Below, one piece after another: positions 35,060 to 44,600 of a stretch of 51,406 nucleotides of DNA. Source of the stretch: an uncultured Ruminococcus sp. (GTDB lineage Bacteria > Bacillota > Clostridia > Oscillospirales > Ruminococcaceae). The translations under genes and the position numbers were made by a program. Each line of letters begins with the position of its first letter. Positions within the stretch are counted from its first letter, which is position 1. The stretch is taken from contig UQDR01000017.1 of the NCBI GenBank assembly GCA_900539835.1, positions 1 through 51,406 on the forward strand, in the 5' to 3' direction. The notes under the pieces were generated by a model. The model did no database searches and was not told the origin of the DNA. It saw only the letters and a list, made by a program, of their open reading frames with translations.

Positions 35060-35533
35060 TTAAGAACCAAACCAAATTCGTTCAATTCTGCCATCTTTCT
35101 TTTGTATTGCAATACTACAATCTCCTCCTATAATATTTCCAGAGCCCTCATTATAAGATACTATCCATAACTCTAATTTTTCATCATAAAACACACCCAC
35201 GGGTATATGATCTTGTCTATCTTCACTTTTTATCATATTATTGAAGATTGCCGTTGTAACTTCAACTGCTGTTTTAGCATCAGGAATTACATCATTTTCA
35301 TATGATGGAAACTCGTTAAGATCATCCCAACCTAAATCATGATAACATCCGGGCATATTAATTACTTCAAGTTGTTGATTATCTTTTATATCTGATTTAG
35401 AGTCATTTATACTTTCAACATTTGAATTATAAACTTGTGCTTTATCAATACTGTAATTTTCCGTGTTATCACAAGATATGAATAAAAAGAAAATTAAGAC
35501 CTCAACAAACAACAAAATAATTATTTTTTTCAT
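35060..35533 (-). CDS. NTF2-fold immunity lipoprotein
   Basis: A 157-residue lipoprotein. It starts at MKKIIILLFV, with AGGTGA upstream; the longer frame begins inside the toxin tip. A signal peptide with lipobox LFISC gives a lipidated Cys near residue 20. The C-terminal domain has AKTAVEVTTAIFNNMI, VGVFYDEKLELWIVSYN and GGDCSIAIQKKDGRIERIW, the usual pattern of NTF2-fold immunity proteins (W-V ... GG---I-I-K-DG-I). It follows orphan tip 2 (DUF4329), and surface anchoring suits neutralising an incoming or secreted toxin. A decayed paralogue lies at 32756-32885. Confidence 0.75.
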   Translation of the reverse strand: MKKIIILLFVEVLIFFLFISCDNTENYSIDKAQVYNSNVESINDSKSDIKDNQQLEVINMPGCYHDLGWDDLNEFPSYENDVIPDAKTAVEVTTAIFNNMIKSEDRQDHIPVGVFYDEKLELWIVSYNEGSGNIIGGDCSIAIQKKDGRIERIWFGS

Positions 35534-35544
35534 ATAATCACCTA

Positions 35545-36660
35545 CTAATAAACGGGCCATTTCATGCTCCCACAACCCAAATCACACCCCTGAGCAATGT
35601 GAGCATCCCACGATTTTTGAAACTCTGCTACAAGTGACGTTCTCTGTGCCTCTGTTAATTCAATTGGATCTATAAGACCAAGAGATTGCCCTTCTTCTGT
35701 CAATACACTAAAGCGTTTCAATTCTCGGCTCGGGCCAACCACATATCCATCTATTTTATTTTTGCAAGCATACATTGCATCTGGACCTGAAAAGATATTA
35801 GAATACGGATCAGTATGAGCATAAGCTACTGGCGTCCCTTGTGCTGCTGAAATGTCTACTGTAACTTCATGTGGGGATCCTGCTTTAGGTTCAGTGTAAT
35901 TATATGTGGTTTTACCGTCAACAGTATTAGAATAAATCACTGTTGAATATTCATGATAGATAAACATGCTTGAACTATATATCTGCTCCGAGAAAGCCTT
36001 GGCAGCAGCATCAGCAGATTTATAAGATTTAGATTTATCTGACTTGCACCCTGCAAAAGTCATCGTCAAACCAATTGCAAATGCACCTAATACAAGACCT
36101 AAAAATTCCCCCGTCGGATCACTATACATTACCGGATTATTCCCACAATACGCAAACATATTGTTTCCGAGAACGCCCTGACCTGTTGAAACATATCCGT
36201 CTGCATTAATAAATCTGCCAACCTCAGGGTCATAATAACGGCTCTTAAGATAATATAATCCCGTTTCAGAATCGTAATAGTAACCACGGTAACGTATCGG
36301 ATTAATGAAAGCAACATCGTTTTGATTAGTTATCTCCACACCGTTTGCGTTAACAACTTTGATTACATTGCCCCATGAATCATATATATATCTGGATTTA
36401 ACCGTTCCTAAACCGTTATAAAATGCCTCAACGTCGCCTCTGCTGTTACATACGACATAATATAGATTATCTACTGTTCCATCAATATATCTGATTGCTG
36501 AAAGATTGCCATATGAATCGTAGAAATAATATATGTCCATATCTCCACGCTTTTCATATACAAGCTGTCCGCCAACATATTCATATGTACTCTTTACTCC
36601 GTTTACAGTCTTTGAACCTCTCAAACCGTCAGCATCGTATGTATATGTTTTTGTTGCCAA
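35545..36660 (-). pseudogene. Orphan Rhs tip 2, DUF4329 toxin
   Basis: This open frame of 371 codons begins only with a TTG in the boundary repeat and has no promoter, so it is a silent cassette. Residues 5-170 are the Rhs2 core (TYTYDADGLRGSK ... NNMFAYCGNNPVMYSDPTG). A short hydrophobic stretch (LGLVLGAFAIGLTMTFAGC) is followed by a DUF4329 domain: SADAAAKAFSEQIY, YHEYSTVIYSN, YNYTEPKAG, VAYAHTDPYSNIFSGPD, DGYVVGPSRELKRF. DUF4329 resembles JAB/MPN metallopeptidases, which use E, HxH and SxxD. Here the second His of HxHP is Asp (HTDP, His near residue 282). Function as a toxin is inferred from position. Confidence 0.75.
36131..36652. repeat. Rhs2 core repeat, copy in orphan tip 2
   Basis: Nearly identical to 39250-39769 in the full-length gene over about 520 bp, and to shorter parts at 34620-35010 and 38000-38150. 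These are the presumed recombination arms for tip exchange. Confidence 0.9.
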
Positions 36661-36706
36661 AGATTTTAACTAAGAGGAGGTTTATTTTCCGTTTTTGTCC
36701 ATATCA

Positions 36707-36731
36707 CACCCCAGTCATTATGACTGGGGTG
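36707..36731. terminator. Cassette-boundary hairpin, Rhs locus 2
   Basis: CACCCCAGTCA and TGACTGGGGTG around TTA, 12 nt past the stop of the 36743 gene. Copies are at 38173 and, degenerate, at 33555. Confidence 0.6.
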
Positions 36732-36742
36732 TTTATTAGCTG

Positions 36743-37357
36743 TTATTTACCTACTGGTAAAATAACAATTTTCTGCAATGATTCTAAAACGCTTAATAAA
36801 TCTGTCATGTTTCCATGATAATATTCAAACCGCATTTTACTTAGCCACGGAAAGCAAAATACTTGTTTCCCGTGGCTGAATCCTATTGCAGCCATTGCTT
36901 TAAATCTCTCATTCCCAACGCCACTCAAAGGTCTTTCAAAACGTTCAGGATGTATATGGAACATATCACGAATATCTTCCGGTGTTTTCTTCATTCCATA
37001 TTTTTTAATACCTTTTGAAACCAGTTTTCTCACCGTTTTTTTAGTGTTAAACAAAGGATATTGCTTGTCTAAATAACAGGAATATTTAGATAATTTGTTT
37101 AAATACCATATTTCATCGTTTACCAAAGCTTCATGAGGCAAAAACACTAATCCTTTTTCCAAGGAAGAAAAGTGTGGATACATAGAAATTAAATAGCTAA
37201 CAGCCCAGTTACCTGAATCTATTTCTCCTACCAGTTTGTTTATACCCATAGAAAATTGATAAGTTATATCTTCTCGTAAACCATCTTGACAAGAATAGAA
37301 ACATGATTTACAGTAAATATATCCATTATTTGTTAAATTAATATTTTTAATTTTCAT
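36743..37357 (-). CDS. Putative immunity protein for orphan tip 1
   Basis: A soluble protein of about 204 residues starting at MKIKNIN; a GTG four codons upstream is an alternative, and neither ribosome binding site is strong. Visible segments are IYCKSCFYSCQDG, INKLVGEIDSGNWAVSYLIS, a basic middle (KKTVRKLVSKGIKKYGMKKT) and GFSHGKQVFCFPWLSKMRF. I cannot name the family. It lies between an ART-like tip and a boundary hairpin, exactly where immunity genes sit in the other cassettes. Confidence 0.55.
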   Translation of the reverse strand: MKIKNINLTNNGYIYCKSCFYSCQDGLREDITYQFSMGINKLVGEIDSGNWAVSYLISMYPHFSSLEKGLVFLPHEALVNDEIWYLNKLSKYSCYLDKQYPLFNTKKTVRKLVSKGIKKYGMKKTPEDIRDMFHIHPERFERPLSGVGNERFKAMAAIGFSHGKQVFCFPWLSKMRFEYYHGNMTDLLSVLESLQKIVILPVGK

Positions 37358-37416
37358 ACTTAAAAACACTCTTTCTAATGTTACTTAATGGCTATAATTG
37401 AAATTAACTCAAAAAA

Positions 37417-38150
37417 TCATCCAACAATTTGAACATCCCAAACGGCTATGGGTCCAGGTCTGTTACTAACAACTGGTCCATACCAGTTTGCTATTGGATT
37501 ACTTATTCCGTCATCTCGACTAAATGAAGCGTTAGTTTTAAATGATATAATTACCCCAAAGTGTGCTCCTGAATTCTCTATAGCATATTTGTTAGGCTTT
37601 TTTTGCCATCCATAAACATAGCCTCCTTCAAACGAACTACCTATCATAGTACCTGACATCTTAATACTTGCCGCATTTGCTGGTGTTGTTACATGGTAGT
37701 ATGTATTTCCTGTCTTTGGTGGTGGATTTAATGTAATATCTTTCTCTTTGGTTTCAACCTTTGGAATTGAAACAGAAGGAGCAGGAGAAGTAATGGTTTC
37801 CCATGCTGCACTTCCTAAACAACATGCAGCAGCTATCCCTGCTACTGCTGCACCTGCAAGATCTGCTGGTCCAGGGACTGGACTATCCAATTGTGTAATG
37901 CCACCAGCTACAGCAAAGACACTTTTTGCTTTATTTAATTTTTTAACAAAATTATCCCAAAGTCTATCAAAAAACTCTCCATTTGGATCTTCAAAGTTAA
38001 CCGGATTATTCCCACAATACGCAAACATATTGTTACCGAGAACGCCCTGTCCTGTTGAAGCATATCCGTCCGCATTAATAAATCTGCCAACCTGCGGGTC
38101 GTAATAACGGCTCTTTAGGTAATACAATCCCGTTTCAGAATCAAAATAGT
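37417..38150 (-). pseudogene. Orphan Rhs tip 1, HYD1-type ADP-ribosyltransferase-like toxin
   Basis: The frame enters the core at YFDSETGLYYLKSRYYDP right after a boundary hairpin and has only a TTG as possible start. NNMFAYCGNNPVNFEDPNG and the pre-toxin linker (ending VSIPKVETKEKDI) follow and match tip 3 almost exactly. The toxin starts TYYHVTTPANAASIKMSGTM and continues with EGGYVYGWQKK. The Y-H-x-T...I---G pattern and following G-Y strand resemble the HYD1-type ADP-ribosyltransferase fold. The end, GPIAVWDVQIVG, is short. It is silent as it stands. The next gene downstream is its presumed immunity gene. Confidence 0.65.
37725..38034. repeat. Pre-toxin linker repeat, copy B
   Basis: Nearly identical to 34305-34618. 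Together the two copies show that tips 1 and 3 share a linker that the current tip of the full-length gene does not carry. Confidence 0.85.
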
Positions 38151-38172
38151 GTGATGATATTAAGCTATCTTA

Positions 38173-38197
38173 CACCCCAGTCGCTATGACTGGGGTG
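38173..38197. terminator. Cassette-boundary hairpin, Rhs locus 2
   Basis: CACCCCAGTC and GACTGGGGTG around GCTAT, between the immunity gene of the full-length protein and orphan tip 1. Confidence 0.6.
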
Positions 38198-38258
38198 GAA
38201 TGCTCAAAAATTAGAATAAAAAGTTTTTTACACCATTACCGTTTTTCCTATTTATAAT

Positions 38259-38672
38259 TCAACTGTTGTCTTCAATAACAATTTCTTCACAAGCTATTCT
38301 TAGTTGATCTCCTGAAGAAAAAGTGATAAGAGTTTCAATATAGTTCCCTTGTTCAGTTAAAAAATCGCAGGAACTTTCAAACTCTAATTTTTTTCTCTTA
38401 AATAACTTTGGTATAATCACTCGGTCATCTTGTTCTACATACTCAAAATCTAATATATGAGCACAACGACCCCAGAAATCACAAGATGTCATTTCAAAAC
38501 CAATTACATTTGTAAATTTGATTTCATATTTTTTATTTTGCATTTCATATTTTTCTATAATGAGTTTCATTCTTTTTCTCAGCCGACAAAATATCAGTTC
38601 GTGGAGAATATCATCATGTATATAAACCTCTTTAGTATCAATTATTCTACCGTTTAATTCATTTATTTTCAT
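38259..38672 (-). CDS. Putative immunity protein for Rhs protein 2
   Basis: A 137-residue soluble protein without signal peptide or membrane segment. It is basic in the first half and ends LITFSSGDQLRIACEEIVIE. Its ATG follows the TAA of the giant Rhs gene with no intervening base and has GGGGG a few bases upstream, so the two are translationally coupled. This tight linkage makes it the immunity gene for the current tip. The family is not recognised. Confidence 0.65.
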   Translation of the reverse strand: MKINELNGRIIDTKEVYIHDDILHELIFCRLRKRMKLIIEKYEMQNKKYEIKFTNVIGFEMTSCDFWGRCAHILDFEYVEQDDRVIIPKLFKRKKLEFESSCDFLTEQGNYIETLITFSSGDQLRIACEEIVIEDNS

Positions 38673-41600
38673 TTATTGACCCCCAAAATAGAACATATTC
38701 CATGGTTCTGGAACAGCCATACCAGGATAGTAGTGCATTCCATTATGCTTACCATCCCATTCAATTAAAAATGTATGGTAATGCTCTCCATACCTTAAGT
38801 CCTCATTCCATTCAAATATTTTATATCCATCAATAGGCGTTGTCCATACTATAATTCTACCATTTTTAGTACCTGGATACTCTGTTCTAATCAAACCATT
38901 AGGATTAAAATCGTATGGGTTCTTAGGAAAATATGCTTGATTTTTTGACAACGGAGCAGGCCACATGACCTCTTTTTCCTTAGTTTCGACATTTGGAATC
39001 GAAAAAGAAGGTAAGGAAGAAGCAAAGGCTTGACAAGCACCATATACGACAGCTCCTGCAGTTACTGATATCATACCTATGGCTGCAAACACGTCAAAAT
39101 AAGGTGATGGGCCATCCAAATCAGCGATTTGACGACAATAAGAGTAAGCCTGTGACCAGGAATTCATCACATTTTTTATTGACTCACCTGCACTTTTGGC
39201 AAATTCCCAAATTTCATCAAAAAAGTGTCCACTTGAATCTGCTCTATTAACCGGATTATTCCCACAATACGCAAACATATTGTTTCCGAGAACGCCCTGT
39301 CCTGTTGAAATGTAACCGTCCACATTAATAAATCTGCCAACCTCAGGGTCATAATAACGGCTCTTAAGATAATATAATCCCGTTTCAGAATCGTAATAGT
39401 AACCACGGTAACGTATCGGATTAATGAAAGCAACATCGTTTTGATTAGTTATCTCCACACCGTTTGCGTTAACAACTTTGATTACATTGCCCCATGAATC
39501 ATATATATATCTGGATTTAACCGTTCCTAAACCGTTATAAAATGCCTCAACGTCGCCTCTGCTGTTACATACGACATAATATAGATTATCTACTGTTCCA
39601 TCAATATATCTGATTGCTGAAAGATTGCCATATGAATCGTAGAAATAATATATGTCCATATCTCCACGCTTTTCATATACAAGCTGTCCGCCAACATATT
39701 CATATGTACTCTTTACTCCGTTTACAGTCTTTGAACCTCTCAAACCGTCTGCGTCATATGTATATGTTATGTTATTGTCAGCGTTGCTCAGCGATTTAAG
39801 CTCTCTGCCGCCTGTCCAACTAAGAGTGCTGCCTCTATATTTAAGCGGATTTCCTATGGTATCATAGGTGATTGCTTCACCGTTATATGAAGTAAGCAAG
39901 TCCTTCCAGCCGCTGTCACCATACTGATAGCTTATAGTTTCAATAGGTTCAACACCACTTAAATCAGCAGCAGTTGTATATGGATAGATAACCTTGGAGG
40001 TTATATTTCCTCCCTTATCATAATTATACACCAAAGTTTGGTTTAAGTAAAGGTTATTTTCTCTTTTTAATTGATTTAGAGAATCATAAGTATAGGCAAC
40101 CATATTTTTTCTGTTATCAATTACAGGACTATCTGCTGTTCCGCCTCTTGTTCCCTCTTGAAGCGTTGTGATGTTGCCTAAGCTATCATAAACATATCTG
40201 TAAGCTCTATCACCTATATATTCTGAACCAAGCTGTGTTGTACGGTATTTTGTTTCACCCGAAGCATTTCTTCCTGAAGACATATAATAGTAATAATTAA
40301 TATTGACAGGTGTTTCAGTGCTGAGTACAGTTGATTTAAGTCTGTTAAGACTATCGTAAGAATAAGTGTGATTTCTTGTACTGCTTATATGATATTGACT
40401 CGGAAGATTATCCTTGCCATATTCATATTTTTGCGTAAATGCTCTGCCTCCTGCTATATTAGTGAAACGTGTTACATTGTTATTTACGTCATAGCCATAC
40501 TCACTTGTATAAAGCAATGATGAATTATCCGAATTATATACATACTGCCTTGCAAGTCTGTCAATGGAATCATATTCATATGTATATTTTAATTTATTTA
40601 TTAAGTCTGTGTGAGATATATTTCTTCCTGATGTTGTATAACCCCATTTGTATGCTGTTGTATTGTTTACTTTCTGACTGGATAATTGACCGAAAACATT
40701 GTATGCATATGATCTTGTGTTTCCGTTTCCATATGTAATGCTTTCAAGATCACCGTTATACGAACCATATTTATTTGTACTTAAAGTTCTGCTTCCAACC
40801 TTTGTTGAAACAGTTTTGCCGAAGGAATCATAAGTAAATCCATATTGAGTTGAATTATGATTGATCTTTGAGAGCCTGCCGTCAGTATATTCATAAGACG
40901 TTGTAATTCCACCTGAAGAAATAGATTGTACTGCATCATTTGCCGGACTGTATGTATAAGAAGTTTTATTTCCTTTTGGGTCCGTAACTGATTTAAGCGT
41001 ACCCTTTTTAAGATCATAATCATATAAGGTTTCATTGTTGTGCTGATCACGTGTTATTTCAATGTATGCACCGGACTTTATACCTGTAGCAGTATCATTG
41101 TCAGTGTACTTAATAGAAGAACGAATAAATAAGTTTTCAGCATTATTAGTAATGTTAAGGGCATTTGCCTCGCCCTTGACATTGTATTCATATTTATACT
41201 TAACATTGTTTTGACTCTTCGCAACTGTCATGTTATGATTATCATCATATTCATAACTGTAATTATATCCTTTAGCGTCAGTAGCAGAAATCAAATCAGA
41301 ATTGCTGTACTTCATGCTTGACTTATTTTCAGCATTCTGAGCTGAAGATATCACATTTCCATCTGAATCATAAGTAAAGCTTGATGTCGGTTCTTCCGTA
41401 AGCTGAATTCCATCAAAGAAAACGCTGTTTGCCTGTGCATAATATCGTAAAAAAACAGTTATTGAAACAGGAGTTTTTGTAGTTGAAGTACCATCTGAAA
41501 GATTAAATGGAATAGCTGTATATTGCCATGAAGAAACTGTGGTATTAAAATATGCAGGTGATTTATAAACAGTTGTGCCGTCACTGTAATTTACCCTGGC

Positions 41601-44600
41601 TATAAGTTCAAACTTTCTTGCACTGTTCTGATCATTCGCAGAAACAGAGTTACCCTTTGCCCATCCACTGAGAATATAAGTAGATTTTTCCGTTCCCTTG
41701 ACATTAACAGTTTGATAAATCTGTTTGCTTTTAGTAGGATTACCCGTGAACTTAAGTAAATTCGTTCCGTATAATCCGCTTGATGCCTGAACTCCATCAG
41801 TTGATTCAGTACCTGTGCCCATAATCCAGTTAGTAGGAGCACTTGAGGAATTAACTTCAAAGCTGCTGTTTTCTATCAGATTATAGCTGTTTACCACACT
41901 TGAATTATCCACCTGAATGCCGTCAAAGTATGCTTCACCGGTTGCATTTTTAAGTGAAAGGTCAGCTCTCAGATAATTGAAATCACTTGGAAGTGTAACT
42001 GTTGCCGAGATTCTTTGCCAGCCGCCGTTAACTGCTGTAGGGGTGGTTCCAGTAACAAAATCTGAATATACAGTACTCGATCCGCTGTCGCTGTCAATAT
42101 AAAACGCTACACAAGCGCCTCCTTTTCCACCTGCTGACTGAACATCTGTAGTTTTGACATATGCGGAAAGAGTATATGTAGCTCCTGATTTTACATAAGG
42201 AGATTTATAGTCCTGATATATTCTTGCACCTGCTCCTCCTGTTGTTTTGGTTACTTTGAATTTATAAGAACCTTTCCCAAACAATGAACTGCTGATTACA
42301 CGAGAATGGCTTCCGGTAACTGTTCCGCCCCAATCAGCATACTTCCATCCGTCTTCGTTATTTTCAAAACTGGTGTTTTTAGCAAAGTTAACGCAAACCT
42401 TACCGAATGAACCTGCATTTGATATCCTGTTTAATTGTTTTATGTTGCTTGCAGAACTGTTAGCTTCAGCCGCTGTGTATGTGTAAGCATTTGAATTCAA
42501 ATATCCGTTTCCGTTCTTTGAAAATGTTAGCTTAGTTCTGCCATAATTATCAAATTGATATGTTGTCTTAACATCATCATCAGTATTTATAATTCCGTCT
42601 ACACCGGAAGTAGTAATAACAGTTTCATTGTAATTTGTTCTGCTGAATTTTACTGTTTGTCCTGTTTTATTGTCATTAAAATTTTTCTCCGTAACCTGAG
42701 AAACTCTTTTGCCCGTTTTTAAAGAGCTATAATTAAAAGTTAAACCGCAGCCGTCACTTCCGTATGCCGTTTTAAGTGCATTGTCACCGTCATAAGTATA
42801 TGTACTTTTTGTTGCGTCCGGATAAGTTACTGTGCCAAGGCTTGGAGAAGATGAAGTATATGTATATGTAATGTTTCTTCCTGCGGGATCCGTAATTTTT
42901 CTTAAATAATGATATTCACTATCACTTGTAAGAGTTATTACATGTCCTGAACCATCAGTTACTTTAGTGATCGTTTCATTATCCGATGCATAGGAAATAA
43001 CCATACTTTGACTGTTGTTGTCTACAGATTTGGTAAGATTACCTTTTGAATTAAAGTACATTTTATTTCCGTCATCATCTGAAATGGTATATCCTGAATC
43101 TGTTTTAGTTATTTTTAATCCAAGACCATCCTCATCAATACATTCACTACTTGACTTTTGATAAAAGTAATGTTTTGTTCCATCTCCGTCTTCATAAACA
43201 TATGGGAATTTATCAATATTAGTAGTTCGTACTGTTTGCTGAATATTAAGCTTCCATCCTCTTCCTACATAAGGCTTTACATCTTTATATAGCTGATTTG
43301 CCATATAACCGTTATATACTCGTTCAATAGTTACTGGCATAAGCAATCCTGATGTAGCAGTATCAGAACTGGTGAATACAAGATTTCCTGAATAATCATT
43401 TACATTTGCTGTTCCTGCAATTCCGGCAGAAGCGCTTGTATAGCTCCAGTAATTTTCCAATCCCTTGTTGTTACGATATACAATCGTCATAATTGGATAA
43501 CCGGATGTCTGTATATTATCTTCAGTATAATAATTTGCATAAATACATGACTCTGCCATGTCTGAAACACCTTCTACGGCAGATTTCAGCATGATTCCAT
43601 TATTGACTGCGGTTCCTTCATACCAGCTTTTAACTGCCTTAGTTATATTCCAGTCCTTTTGAACGCCTGTTGATGCTTCAGATTTTTTGGCAGACGTGTA
43701 ATCAAGCGCATAATTATTTAATAATGCGGGCTGATTGTTCCATGTTACATTGTTTTTCTCCCAGCTATCATTAACAATATAAGCATTAATTGCAGCATCC
43801 GGAGTAGTAGATGCATAATAATAAACACCTATTTGTCCCAAAGAAAGCGTTGCGTCAACAATCATATCTCCCTTATCTATGCTTGGAAGATCAAATTTTA
43901 TTAAACCTCTCATCTTACCTGCACTTGCAGAATCTTTACCAACAGTCATACGAGTTTCAATTCCATGATTTACATTAGGATTACCTGAAGTAATATACGC
44001 TGAGGTAATATTTTGTCTGCGTTGTTTTGTACTTACCTGAGGGTCAATAACAATAGGAAATTCTCTTTCCTCAGCATTTACCCATTTAGAGTCAGCCGTA
44101 ATTGTAAAAGTATATTTATTTTCCTTTTGCTCCAAGCTGTAAGTGACAGAGTCCGAACTGATTCCCTTTGCGTCATACATATAAGGTGCAGGAATTACAA
44201 ATATTATTTCATTAGTATTCTTATCACATGCCTCTATTTGATTATCTTTAAGATTCAAAACAAGATTATTAGCTTTAAGTTCAAAAGAATACGAATAATC
44301 ATCCTGCTTTTCTTTAACAATAATATTTTCCTTAAGACCACTGCCGCTGAAAACATATTGAAGATCAGTGTTAGGGGATATATTTTCGTATTTAACAGAC
44401 TGCGAAGAATTAATTATGCTCTGTTCAATTAATGAATCACATTTTCCCTTTCCCTGAACTAACACATTCTTTAATGAATATGTGTTAGACTTATTTTTAT
44501 TAGCCCACGAAAGCTTATATTTTCCCTTTTTAAGAGATACAAGCTGTCCTGAATTTGCATTCTTAGCAAATTTAACTTGAAAATCTCCGTTACCTGAAAT

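Noticed and set aside
33998..38150. Treating the orphan tips as independent expressed toxin genes
   Set aside because: They begin inside Rhs core sequence, have no promoter or convincing ribosome binding site, and two would need TTG starts within repeated DNA.
36131..39769. Diversity-generating retroelement acting on the Rhs tips
   Set aside because: No reverse transcriptase and no adenine-biased template/variable repeat pair; the repeats are long, nearly exact core copies, better explained by homologous recombination.
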